The notes below the pieces were generated by a model. The model saw only the letters and a program-made list of their open reading frames with translations. It did not search any database and had not been told where the DNA came from. A program made the translations under genes and the position numbers. Of a DNA stretch of 64,000 nt, positions 36,871 to 49,362 are shown in pieces. Source of the DNA: Salticus scenicus (lineage: Eukaryota; Arthropoda; Arachnida; Araneae; Salticidae). The stretch is taken from contig OZ005648.1 in assembly GCA_963930645.1 (NCBI GenBank), positions 267,789,830 through 267,853,829 of the forward strand. Reading direction: 5' to 3'. The first letter of the stretch is position 1; each line of letters starts with the position of its first letter.

Positions 36871-37096
36871 TAGGGATGAAACGGATATCCGGTAACTATC
36901 CGGTATCCGGCCTATCCGGCTGAGTTTTAAATATCCGGCGGGGTACCGGATATCAGCACACCGGATACGGATATCCGGCAATTTCAAGCCGGATATCCGA
37001 CGGATATCCGAAGGAGAAAATTCAAGCTTAAACTCCCATCAGATAAAAATTTTGCGACAATTTTTTAATTTTTTTTAGATCAGTTGTAGCTTGTAA

Positions 37097-37129
<33 letters not shown>

Positions 37130-40100
37130 GTTGGCTTCTGCGAAAATCGATTTTGGACTCATTAGCAAACAAATTTAGCCAAAAGTAACATCAGGTCTAA
37201 GAAATATAGAAGCCCTATTTTAATTTTGTACAGAGTTAGCTAGGTTTTTCTTCCAGAGTGATCTATAACATTCCCCCTAATCTTCCCCATAACAATAAAA
37301 AGAGCTGTTCATTGTTGTTCCTGAACAAATGATATTTATTCTCTGCAGTTGCAGTGTATATATAACTCTGTTTTCATGTCTTTTGCTAATATGTTGTTAG
37401 ATTGTTTAGTAATATTGTTAGTCTTGGATGTTAAAGTTGTTAGATTGTTTCGAGAATGAGTCAAATAATGTGCATTTATTGACTAGAACCTGTTTATTTA
37501 CAATCCAGTTTTCCATACATAATAAAGCTGTTGTTTTTGTGACCATATATTTATACTAGCAGAAACCTGGCATTACTTGCGCCATCTATCTATTCGATTT
37601 GGATTTTTTAAAAAACCCTCCAATTTATATAAATTTGCATTTTTAATGGAATATCTTACTAAAGCACCTGAATTTAGAATTCCCTGTTGCGTTGTATAGA
37701 TATATCCCAAAAAATTAAAATTACTTCAAATAAAAGTACATATTTAAGTTTTCAGAAAGTCTGTACTTTCACTTTCATATTGTTCATAAGAAAAAAAAAA
37801 AAAAAAAAAAAATCAGTTATTTAAAGTTTTTGATTTTGTACTGCAGAAAAACTTCGCTTACTTAAAGAATTTTAATAACTAATGTAAAATTTTCTTTCTT
37901 ATCTGTACAGAATATAAAAATATAAAATAAGTAAAAAGTATAAATTCATTTTGGATTATTACTTTCTTTTGTATTAAATAGAAGGAAATATTGGATTCGT
38001 GAAAATTTTCAACTTCCTGTTTTCGGTGGATTTACGAACTTTGAGGGAACCAAAACACAATTTGACCATTTTTGGAAAATGTCTACCTGACAAAAATTTT
38101 GTGCAGTTCAAGAGTTAATGCACAGAATTTCATATAAATTTATACATAGTTGCATCTTACCAAAAAAAAAAAGTGCCCATCAACTTTTGGTGCAAATCAC
38201 TCAACAGATGGCGCTGCTATACTGTGATTTCTCCCATTTAAAGGAAGACTATATCTCAGCTTATACTGTGTATAATTAAAAAAATAAACTAAGTGTGTCA
38301 CAGGGAGCGCTATTTATTATGAAACATGTTAATTCAATTTCTGTGCATAACGGCCAATAGGTGATGCTGCTATGCTGCAATTTTCCCGTGAATGGAGAAG
38401 TTATATCTCAGATTCATTCGTGTATAATTGCTAAAAATTTAGTATGGGAAAGAGTCATTTTTATAAAACATCATGTTGATTCAATTTTGGTGCATATTGG
38501 TCGATAGGTGGCTATATTATGTTGCAATTTACTCTGTGAGTAGGAAGGCTAAATCTCAACATCTATAAAATTTAAGAGTTAAACACGATAAAAATAATAT
38601 GAGATTAAAAGTTGGCTTAATTTGGGTGTATATCAACCAACAGGTGGCGCAGCTGTTCCTCACCTTCTGTGATTTTCCACATGGCTACATCTCAAAAAAT
38701 TTTGATTAAAATTGCACTAAACTCAATATCTAAAATCTTTATTGTAAGCAGCTATGATTATGTTTCTTCTGCATGTTAAACAGCATGTAGCGTTGTTATA
38801 TAGAGAGATATAGAAGAAAGTTTTGTGATGGCCATAACATACTAGTTTGAAGCTTTTAGTTTATTTATTTATTTATTTTTTCTTCTTTCTTTTATGTTTT
38901 CTTATAAATGTCTCAAAAGAAAGTATTGGATTCATAAAAAATTTCAACTTCTGTTTTTTGATGGATTTACACATTTTAAGAAGTCCAGAACCTGGTTTGA
39001 CCAATTTAAAAAAAAATGTCTGTGTGTGTGACAAAAATTCTGTTCAACTGTACTTCCGGAACTACTGCGTACTACAATTACATATAAATTTATGCGTAGT
39101 TGCACCATGACATAAATCAGTGCCTACCAACTTTTGGTGCAAATGGCTCAACAGGTGGTGCCGCCATACTGCGATTTCTGCAACTTAGAGGAAGGCTATA
39201 TCTCAGAAACTACTGCACAGAATTTCATATAAATATATATGTACATGTAACTTGGCATATATTAGTGCCTATCAAATTTTGGTGCCAATCGCTCTACATG
39301 TGCTGCTGTTATACAGTGCTTTCTGCAATTTAGGGAAGGCTATATTTTAGGTTCTATTTCATGTACTACACATGTTCTATTTCATGTACTACACAAAACT
39401 TCATGTTGGAAAGTCATGAGAAATTGTGCTGGTTCATTTTGGGTGCATGTTGGCCAGTAGGTGGCTCTGCAATACAGAAATTTCCCCCCAAAAGGGGAAG
39501 GCTATATCTCTTATTCTATTGTGTATAATAGCATAGAACTTGGTATGTGAGAGAACCAGCCATTGTGAAACACTATTGCGATTTATTTTAGGTGTATATC
39601 GGCCAACAGGTGGCAATACTGCACTACAATTTACCCAATGAACAGGCTAAGTTAATCCCAACTTCTATGACATATGTGCATGAAACTTGATATATAAGAC
39701 AACCATTATGAAAGAAAATGTTGACCTTATTTATGTGTATATCAGCCGGCAGGTGGAGCTTCTATTATGATTTTTCACAAGCGTATATCTCAGCATCTGT
39801 TGATTAAAATTGCATGAACTCCTTTTGTAAAATATTTATTGTGAGAAGCTATGGTTAAACTTTTATATGATTTAAACCGTAAGTGGCGCTGTTATATAGA
39901 ATTATGTAGAAGAAAGTTTTGTGATGGCCACAACATATTACTTTTCATGCGAAAACAACCCTTCAACTGTGATTATATTAGTAAAATAATTTATTTCATT
40001 TTTTTAATAATAGTATTGTAAAAAATATGTAAATAATAAGTTTTAGTTTTATAATTCTGAACAAAACCTATCTTTTTGTGATAGTGCTTTTCACCAAAAA

Positions 40101-40395
40101 TTGCAAGTGTAGGAATGAGTATGTTAGGCTTAAAATTTTATTCTTCATGGCAATATTGGACAAATAAATAGAATATTAAATAAATATGTTGAAATAAATT
40201 ATATTTAAAATGTTTTTTAAAGAATAGTTTATAAAATATGTTTATATTTTATTGTTTTAAAATAAAGAAAAAGAAAAGAAATATACAACACAACAAAAAA
40301 CAAAAGTAATGCCGGATATCCGTATCCGGCAGGCAGAAGAGCTCCGGATATCCGATATCCGGTATCCGGCAAAATCATTATCCGTTTCATCCCTA
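36871..40395. mobile_element. hAT-type element inserted in the BEL/Pao pol region
   Basis: The ends TAGGGATGAAACGGATATCC and, inversely, TAGGGATGAAACGGATAATG are flanked by a perfect 8-bp duplication GTTGCAAT (36863-36870 and 40396-40403). Both ends carry dense ATATCCGG/CCGGATA motifs (36880-37010; 40310-40380), a plausible transposase-binding array. No transposase is seen. The interior is a degenerate tandem repeat array. Confidence 0.92.
37960..39930. repeat. Degenerate tandem array with a ~100-130-bp unit
   Basis: Landmarks such as CAACAGGTGGCGC..GCT, CAATTT(A/C)CCC, GGCTATATCTCA and ATTGTGTATAATT recur around 38210, 38350, 38510, 38640, 39150, 39300, 39460, 39610, 39750 and 39880. Two copies of the leader TTGGATTC(G/A)TGAAAATTTTC (37990; 38925) precede blocks of the array, so the repeat is higher-order. 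Related single copy at 16190-16560. No coding function supported. Confidence 0.7.
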
Positions 40396-40403
40396 GTTGC
40401 AAT

Positions 40404-42339
40404 GTAACCAAAACAAGAATTTTGAAGGAGTAGCTGAGGGTTCTGAGAATATATTTGCCCCGGTCTCAATAATTCATAAAAAATTTCAGCACCAAGGAGC
40501 ATGTCTATTTTTCCAGGAATGTTAAAACTATAATCTGCTAACGTTATTGAATTCGGGACATCGATATGTACATTAATTACTTTATTAGGAACAAAATCCG
40601 TAATTTTCCTCACAACAAACATATTTAAGGATTTCTCAAAGTTTTTCTCTTTATTGGCAATAGTTGCTGTTACGCAACCGTTAATAGTCATCGATGCATC
40701 ATTCAAACAAGAGAGTAAAGTATTTATTTTTTCTATTTTGAGTTGTAATCGATTTGCACAATCTTTTGTTATCAAACACGCCTGAGAGCCGCTGTCTAGA
40801 AGGCACCTTACTTCCTGCCATTGAGAATATTTATCTTTAACTAAAACACGCACTGTACTCAATAAGACATTTTTTGTTTTGTTTTTTGCAAAACTAGTGG
40901 CTACAATTTGCTGCCTGTCACTAGGAAAATTAGGAGGAAAAAAGGAATTGAATTCACCGTGCTGTTCTCCATTCAATTTTTCGGAATCAGCGGCAGCTGT
41001 AACTTCCGAATTATCCTTTATTTCCTTACAAGAATCGCTAAATTTTCCTTCTCTAGGAAAGTGAATCAATTTATTATGTGGTTTTCCACAAAAACAGTTT
41101 CTCGTATTGCATTTTTTTACATTACAATTCGGTAAAAGACACTTAAAACATAACTTATTTGCTTTAATAACATTAACTCTTTCTTGTACAGGAAGTTTTT
41201 TGAACTGCGGACACATATATAAAGCATGATATTCACTATTTTTACACAGATCACATTTTACATTTTTTATTTCTGATAAGAACACATTTGAAGCAACTTT
41301 TTGAAATCGTGAATTATGCTATTTGTTCCCGACAAACCGCTTCGCTTCATTTACACTAGTCTTTGCAAACACATTCAACTCATTTTTACCTCTGCCCCTT
41401 GCAGATAAATAAATATCACATTCACGACCCAATTCTTGTGGTTTAAAAAATGATTCACCCTGCTTAACCCCAATGTGTGTCATTAATTCACGATCTAATG
41501 AATTAAAAATTTTGTCAGATACAATTAATTCACATAATGATTTAAAATCATTCACTTTACGCAATTCACAATAATACTCAAAAGATGCCGATAATCGCGA
41601 CGCATACTGCACATAACTCTCTGACGGTAATTTTTGTGCCTTCCGGAAGTTATTTAAACACTCATTAGCCGTCGGCTGAAACTCCTTCTAAACAACTGTT
41701 TTTAATTTTTCGTAATTACACAAGTCTTCCTCAGACACATATACCATTAAATTACTGGCTTTTTCACCGAGAATGTTTAAAAGAATTTCCGCTTTAAACC
41801 CATCTGGAACATTTTTATTCTTAAATGCCTTTTCCAGAGAATGAAAAAATAGATTGAATGATTCTGCTTTAGATGGTAATGGAGTTGTAAGCGTTCTAAT
41901 ACTCTTAATAAAACTCTCCAGATTATTATTATTTAGAAGTTCTGGTTCTGAATGCACAGTTGAAAGCGAATTATTTTGGGATGAATCCCTTTTAATATTC
42001 GCTAATTCTAACTCTCTCTAACTGCGCTAATTTAATTTTCTCGAATTCAGAATTTTGTAAAGATTCCTTACGAATATTTGCTATCTCTAACTCTTTCTCT
42101 AATTGTGCTAGTTTAATTTTTTCTAACTCCATTTTTGATTTTTCTACTTCTTTTTTCGATTTAATTTCCTCAACCGCGCAATCAACTACATTTTTCATTA
42201 ACTCACTATTTGAAAAATGTTCACATTTCTCAATAATATCTTTTAACTCAACAAGTTTAGCACCCTCGCCTACACTTAAATCCAATTCCTCTGCGACAAG
42301 CTTAAGCTCATCTTTTCTTAATTTATCGATAATTGACAT
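40404..42339 (-). pseudogene. BEL/Pao gag and protease, broken
   Basis: Starts MSIIDKLRKDELKLVAEELD, then a charged coiled-coil rich in KLAQLEKELEIANI. The capsid-like part is split by a frame change near 42000, a TAG near 41686 and a stop near 41300 (GNK*HNSRF). Downstream, 40404-41285 has Cys/His clusters (CDLCKNSEYHALYMC, CFKCLLPNC, CFCGKPHNKLIH) and an aspartic protease with CLLDSGSQACLI. The frame ends at the hAT insertion after FGYIAT. Confidence 0.88.
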
Positions 42340-42668
42340 TATTAAATTTAACAAGTAATAAATTCAGAATAAATTTAAATTTTATGAAGATGCTCTTACC
42401 TCAGATCGCTGTATTCCACTTGAGAACAAAAAACACTATTATCTTGTTCCTCTTAAATAAACTATCACTTCACTTGTTTTTTTTCGTTCACTTTTATATT
42501 TTATGTTTCACTTAAATCAACTCCATCCGTCGATATAAACATTTTTTTTTCCCATCTATGATTAAAACAAAACTTTGTTTCATCGATCGATTACGAAACC
42601 GAAACTTCTTTTTCTCACAATGAAATTAAATAAACAAACTCGTAATTACTCTTTCTTTTTAACAGGTC

Positions 42669-42686
42669 CTCCGACTCGACGGACCA
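42669..42686 (-). other. Primer-binding site of the BEL/Pao element
   Basis: Immediately inside the 5' LTR the minus strand reads TGGTCCGTCGAGTCGGAG. It begins TGG as expected for the complement of a tRNA 3' CCA end. The specific tRNA is not identified. Confidence 0.6.
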
Positions 42687-42885
42687 TGTAAAGGCACTTA
42701 ATACTTATTTAAAACACGAATACACTTTAATCACTCATAATTTATTTATTTCTCGACGCCACGTTCTGCGGTCGCCGAACACACACTTTGCTTCACAACA
42801 CAAAACTCTCTTCGCTTCACTTCAAAGTTCTTTACGAAGAATACAAATTATAGGTGGCGCGGTGTTAACGCATGCAAGCGTAACA
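42687..42885 (-). repeat. 5' LTR of the BEL/Pao element
   Basis: 199 bp with TG...CA ends. It differs from the 3' LTR at two sites (CACGAAT vs CACAAAT; TCTCGACG vs TCTCTACG). This is the transcription-start LTR for the minus-strand element. Confidence 0.95.
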
Positions 42886-43334
42886 AAAACTATTAATACA
42901 ACATTAATCTCCTTCTACTAAATTTCTTTGTTCCAAATCTTCACAAATGGGGAATTTATGTTAAAAATGTATAGAGGACTGAGTTTTTTTTTTTCCTAAT
43001 AATTAACATTTAAAGTTGTGATGCACAACTTGTAGCCTGCGGACCAAATGTGATCCTCTGAAAAATTTAGTAAATGTTTATTTCAACAATCTCTTTCCAG
43101 GGATGAAAAGTGGTCAGTAAAATCAGTAAAAGTCAGTATTTTCAAGATAGGCCAGTAATGGTCTGCATTTTAGGAATTTAGTCAGTAAAGTCAGTATTTT
43201 TGGCCTAATTATTCCTGAACTTTCCTTTTTTAACACTTTCCAACAAGGTTGAAAAGTGTTAATGATTTTGGTTTGTCTGTCTGTCCACGCTCTAACTCCT
43301 GTAAATATTCATGGAATTTCTTGAAACAGATGTA

Positions 43335-44214
43335 CAGTGAAATATGTTTAACACGAAAATGCTTAATATGAGAAATCCGTTAACATGAAATAATACATCG
43401 GTACGGACAGTATACTATGCTATTTAATACATTTTCTTTTAACACAAAACAAAAATTGTTTAATACGAAAAAAATTATCTTTCGATCTTCAGTGGCATGT
43501 TTGCTACAACAGAGATACCAACATTTTAATTTACTCCGAAGCATTTTTAGACCCGCCTTTATTTCCATACCACTTTTTTTTTTTTTTTTTTAAGAGTAAT
43601 TTTTTCTTATTTTATCATAGTTATATATTCAAGGAAAATAGTCTATAAATAAAGTGGTACTGATTGAAGGTGGGGCTAAAAATGCTGTGGAATAAGTTAA
43701 AACGTTGGTAACTATGCTACTACATGTTGTCGTTTTAATGATCTTGTGTTTACAGCACCAACAATGGGATTTTTAACATCGTTCATCATTAAAATAATTC
43801 CACTTATGTAAATTTTGATGACGAATCAGACAACTGAATCAATGATGCAGTTCCTGTCCCTTCAGCTTCAGAAATGAAGAAAATAATGAGTATCCGCAGT
43901 TATTTAGATGCACATTCAAATTCAGAGATGAATAAAACACTGTATGATCTCGATCAGTTTTTGAACAATATGGTGCTGAAAAAGAAGTAAAACATATGTG
44001 ATTTTATTCCTGCAAAAACAATAATATTTGTACTTGATTTTTATCCTAATGGATACAAGTTAGTAGTAGTTTTGCAGGAAATGAAAATAATAATTGACGA
44101 CATGGAAAACATTGGCCAGTTTTGTACATTTTTTACGAATCTTTTTAAACAAAATTCTTTTAACACGAAAAAATATTTTGGTCACCTCAGTTTCGTGTTA
44201 AACGTTTTTCACTG
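43335..44214 (+). mobile_element. Short Tigger-like element
   Basis: The left end CAGTGAAATATGTTTAACAC and the right end, inversely CAGTGAAAAACGTTTAACAC, continue with GAAA. TA lies outside both ends (43333-43334; 44215-44216). Subterminal AACACGAAA motifs recur at each end. At 880 bp it is an internally deleted copy. The region 43870-43990 retains a trace of transposase C-terminus (MKKIMSIRSYLDAHSNSEMN, then LYDLDQFLNNMVLKKK). Confidence 0.8.
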
Positions 44215-44930
44215 TATGTTATCTAAGTTCACTATTGGATGTTCCCTATTGAAAATGGAATGAATATCTCTACTGCAGGGCTGGCAGGTTTTTAATGCAT
44301 GACTTTTTTTACAGTTTAAACTGTCATGTCAAAAACCTCAAATTTTATATTTCTTGGTATATTTTAACAATGAAATAGTCATATTTAGAGAAATAAAAAA
44401 TTATAGTTAAAAAAAAAAGTTTAATTTATCAGTCTCCAATGGTTAAAAATAGTTCTTAGAAGTGTATTATCTGTTTCCTATGAATGCAAATGATTTCTAT
44501 TTAAGTAAAAAAAAATTGATATTTATTATCTTTACAAAAAAAAAAAAAAAAATTCAAATGTAGTAACTTTTATGTTCTAAGGTGACAACTTATTGCATTT
44601 TTAAGTTATAAAAATTTAATAAGTCTTATTTTTTAAAAAATAAGCTCTACTAGTTTACTAGATATATACTGATATTTAAAAGGTGCCGTAAGTATTTTAC
44701 CCCAATGAATGAAATTACTGTACTATAATATTGTATCATGTTCTCTCATCTATAATATTAAAACACAAAGCATTTTCTGTAAGACCAAAATTGTACGATC
44801 TGGGTATGCACGAGAAAATTTTGAACCAATTCGGAATGTGAATATTCCTTTCTCTTTATGCAGTGCAATACGAATACCGATGATAGAGATGTAGCAGACG
44901 ACATTAATATTTCATGTGTCTATGGCAGAT

Positions 44931-47900
44931 CAGGCCCGGACTGGCCAGGTCGGCTGGTCGGCGATCGCCGAGGGCCCCCGCCTCTAGGGGGCCCCAGAAA
45001 ACCCCTAAAAATTAATATATTACCTTTTAATTAGTTACATTAGAAGAATTCGACTATTTATTTTCCAATAATCTTCGCATTTACAACCAATTTTGACCCA
45101 TAGCATGTTGTGCTGTATAAGTTAGACAAGCTTCCACACAGTTTAAGACAAGTTCGCGATCAAAGAACTTAAATTCAACCAAATATTGAGGCTTCGCGGG
45201 GAAAAATTGATCTTTTTTGATTAATTTCATCTAGAATGCTCTCAGGTCAAGTCGGCAATGCTTCATTCTTACAGCTCGCTGCTGCTTCATGCTTCATCCT
45301 CTATCTTTGCTCTCCCCTATCTTAGCCAGCCACGAAATTTTAAAGTGATAGTTACGTCACTTCGGAGTTGCAATTCTTGTTCTTATCTTGTATGGTTAAA
45401 ATCAGGATTAAAATAGTATTTTAATCGTTCTAATCTAATTAAAATATAACCAACTTCTTTGTTGTGCGCTCGCTTGCTAATTAGTCTCGTAGTAGGGTTG
45501 TTACTAAAGTAGTGTCAAAGCTGTGTCAACATAAAAAGAGTCTATATCAAAATTGCGTTTCGAAAAGAATAGAAGAGAAAATTTTTAGATGTTGAAAACA
45601 TTTCCAAACGTTTAAATACTAGGTTAACTAGTTCCACTTAGTCACAAAATTGGCCTTTAAGAGGCAATAATGATACAATTAACCCTGTGACTTCCTTTGA
45701 AAAGCGCAAAATTGCAGGGCATTTAGCACATCTGCCTTAAAAATAAAGGAACTTTAGAGATCAAAATTGAAAAAAAAAATAAGGACTTAAGGGACCTAGT
45801 TATTCTTCGCATAAATATCAATAATATATTTATGTATATTATATATATATACACACACACACACACATACTCTTAATTTTTTTTTTAATGATCTCCTACC
45901 ACGTGTAAACCAAGTGTAATTCCTCGACATCAAATGATTCAAAAAAATATATAGTCATTGTCAAAAGAATTCATACTCTTTTGGTTTTGCTGAATAACTT
46001 AAGACATAGGCATAGAACTACATGGGCTCATGTAGGGCTCTTCCAATATTTTCTAAGATGGAATTACTTTTACTGGTCTTTATATAATGCAAAATGAAAG
46101 GTTTCAAATTTTACATTTAAAGCTATGTTTGACAATTCGAATATACATTTTTTTTTCTTTTTTTTTTCTTTTTCATTAATTAATTGTCCTCAAAATTTAT
46201 CATTTTAAGTGTGGATGGATGGGAGGTACAATCATATTTTTTACTTGAGGGTACTACAGTGTTTTGCCTTCTATGGGGATCTTTTTAAAGGATTTTAGCC
46301 TGTGTTCATGCAAGTTTCAGAGGCAAAAAAAAAAAAAAAAAAAAAAAATTTTTGAATAGCTAGGCAAGGTCCATGAATGTGACCAGCGTTCAAATCCGGC
46401 ATTTCCTCTCAACTAGCTTTTAGAAAAGAATATATAGCTACTGCTGTGGCTTGCCGTTTTAATTTTTTTTTTTTTTTTTTTTCTCATACCACCAAAAGAA
46501 GTTTGAAATAAATGAATAAATAGTAAACAAAATAAAATTATTAAAAAAAATAGTAATAAATAAATTACTTAATTAAATAAAAAAGGAATTTTTGTCTTAT
46601 AGTCCAGGATGAAAAAAGAAATGATGAAACAGATCTTTGGCACTATCTCTATGTAGTTACAAAATGAAGCATGAAACAATCACTATTAAAATCTTGTTAG
46701 CCTTCATGCAGAAAGAGCAGGATCTGTATTGAAAATAAGGGAAATAAGCTTAGGCTTGCTATTTTCATGTGATCCGTATTAGTAGACTGATTTCAAATCC
46801 CGTAGCAATTGTGGGAACCATACGCGGTGGTTTGATCCTAATTTTTTTAGTAAGAATGCTAAAATCTGAAAACAGTTTAGTAAAATGCTAAAATACTATT
46901 AGGCTTAAGAATACCTGTTAGTAAATCGTTCTAGATGCCTCTTCATGTTACATTTTTCTTTTGCAAACTAAGTTTTAATCATGACATGATATCTTTAAAA
47001 GCAATTTGGAGTGGCTCTCATGGACTTTCTAAACCCTTAGTATAATTACCAAGTGTTAAACAAATTTGAATCGTTGAATATTTCAGTAAATAAATAAAAG
47101 TGAATATCATGTCAGTGTATTGATGGAAGACTTGGCGTGGGATTATAAACAATGCAAATAACAACTTCTAGAACGCCAAAAATAAATAACAGGAAAGCAG
47201 ACCGCTGTTTCGGTAGCCTTTAGCGTACCGTCTTCAGTGCATAAAGAATTGTGAGAGAAGTGCTCTTATACATAGGAAAGGGAGGGAATTGAGCTTAAGA
47301 TTATCAACCAATAGAAATACGCGAAATTTGAGGGATTGACCAGCAGGAAAATGCGAAACCTAATCAGATTACTTACAGCCAAAAATTAATCATTTCAATA
47401 TTGTATATCTATTGTAAGGTATGTGGCGAATCAGTTTCATCGCATTTGAATAGCATTTTTTCAGCATATCTAAATATCTTACGATTTTTGATAGGGAAAG
47501 AAAAATAAAAAGGAGGGGGGACTTTTAGGGACTTTAAGGACCACACTAAATGTCCTGAAATTGTAATGTTGTTTTTACTGCACATATTTTTTAAGTACTA
47601 GAATAAAGCTTATTTCAACATAAGATTAAAAATGAAAATGTGCACATGATTACGATCCTCATAACTATTATTTAAGACCTTCATAATAAAAAAAACAAAG
47701 CTAGTATTTCCTAAATAATTTTGAATCATAAGTATCAAATGGAAAAAACGACAGCTCAGTAACCAGATATATTCGTCAGCGGTGCAGATGGTAAATACAG
47801 GTAACTCGAATTAGTTTATTAGCTCATAAATTCAAGCAAAAAAATTCTATTATTTAATTTTATAAAATTAATTTTTTCTATTAGATGTTTTCTATTAGTA

Positions 47901-49362
47901 TTTCAGATGAACATTTTCGAGCCAAGCCCTTATTTTTGATTTTGTTATGTTTTGTTTTTGCCCTAAAATCATTATAATAAAAGTCCAAATCAAGTAACTG
48001 TTATTAACGCTTTGCTTTTCGTACACCTGGAGGTCATTTTTAACCAAAAACATTTTTTTTTTTTTTTTTTTCGAATAAAATTGCATTAAATAGTGGAATT
48101 TTTTTGCTATTGATTTAGAGTATAATGTAGGAAATCAAGGCATTACAACACTGATTTAGTATTCATTTATCTACCGGAAAAAAACAGTAGCAAAACAGTT
48201 TTATTATTTAATTTTCTAAAATTAATTTTTAAAATTAGAAGTTCTTTATTTCGGGTGAAAATTAGACATTTCATATAAAAACAAGGTGAACCTCGCCAGG
48301 CCGCTTTGCTATTCGCTGGTCATTATATTTAAATAACAAAATTCTGTATCAGTCATTTACATAAAAATCTCAAAAAATTAAAAAAACAAAAAGTTCAAAA
48401 ACATTTCATTAAAATCAGCTAGAACCTTGATTTGGTTTTCCGTACGTTCCTTGTTGGTTTTTACGCTTGCACAATGCTGATTTCACAGCCTTTTTTCGCT
48501 ATAAGATTATAGATTTTACAGCGGGGAAAAACGTAGCCTATTTTTGTCTTCTAAGTATAGACATAAATTTCTGTACAAAACATAATTTAATTTAGTTCAA
48601 CACGGTTTTTTTTAAATTTAGTTTTTCATATAAAAGCATGTGGTAACTGATTCATTCCTTAGCAACGGTTATTATAATTATTTTGAAAAAATTTTCGATA
48701 CAGCTTTAGTATAGAAACCTCCTTGGCTGGCGGCTTTTAAACTTTCGATGTCATTTTGATGATGAATGAAAATGGCTGTCACAATTGCCTACGTAAAGAT
48801 CTTGGCGAGAGTTATTTAGTTCACTATAACTGTACCAAGGTTTTGTAGAGACTTTTTTTTTTTTTTAATATTTTTTACCATTTACATCAACTAAATCACA
48901 GTTAAAGAGTTTTTTTCGACATGTTTAGTATTTTATTGCGTCTCTTTTTAATATTTACTTAGGTTTTATAGTAGGAATTAGGTTATTATGGCTTCAACAG
49001 TGTGATTGGTTGACCTGAAGCTAAAAATAATTCACAATCCCATTTTTAAATAATGAATCATTTTCATTTTTAATTAATTATTAAACATATTTTATCTAAC
49101 AATCTAGCATGGAACTAGTTTATATATGGTATAAAAATTATATAAATACTTATTGTGAAAGTAAGTAAACTACATCAGAAAAAGCTTACATTTTTAGTCA
49201 ACTATTTTCTAAGTGGAAAAAAAGATGAATGTGGTTTTTAAACATGTAAGCCTAATTTTCAAAAATTACGTATTTTAATATCCTGTTCACTCTAAATTCC
49301 TCGGTAAGGGGCCCCTTTTAGATTTTTAGCCGAGGGCCCCCAAAGGAGCCAGTCCGGGCCTG
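44931..49362. mobile_element. hAT-type element, 4.4 kb, perfect 8-bp duplication
   Basis: The ends CAGGCCCGGACTGGCCAGG and, inversely, CAGGCCCGGACTGGCTCC are flanked by TGGCAGAT (44923-44930 and 49363-49370). Next to both ends is a GCCGAGGGCCCCC-like block. No hAT transposase frame survives. The interior appears to carry a further insertion (about 45803-47515). Confidence 0.92.
45803..47515. mobile_element. Probable insertion inside the 44931-49362 hAT element
   Basis: Just left of 45803 is AAGGACTTAAGGGACC, and just right of 47515 is GGACTTTTAGGGACTTTAAG followed by GACCACACTAAATGTCCTG. At 27805-27895 (reverse orientation) the same two blocks are contiguous, so the segment between them looks inserted. 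It contains TTTCGGTAGCCTTTAGCGTA then CCGTCTTCAGTGCA (47200-47240), which resembles terminal sequence of Penelope-like elements (weak recall). Boundaries are approximate and no target duplication was found. Confidence 0.35.

Larger units (their letters stand above)
33076..42885 (-). mobile_element. BEL/Pao LTR retrotransposon, minus strand, interrupted by a hAT element
   Basis: Two 199-bp LTRs bound the element, and AAAAC is duplicated exactly outside them (33071-33075 and 42886-42890). The minus-strand order is 5' LTR, primer-binding site, gag with protease, RT-RNase H, integrase, 3' LTR, which is the BEL/Pao layout. Removing the hAT insertion (36871-40395) leaves ~6.3 kb. Several stops and frameshifts break gag-pol, although the LTRs differ at only two sites. 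Confidence 0.95.

Noticed and set aside
38847..39333. Plus-strand reading frames inside the 37.9-39.9 kb array
   Set aside because: They lie in degenerate tandem repeats and encode low-complexity, Cys-rich nonsense with no conserved motif.
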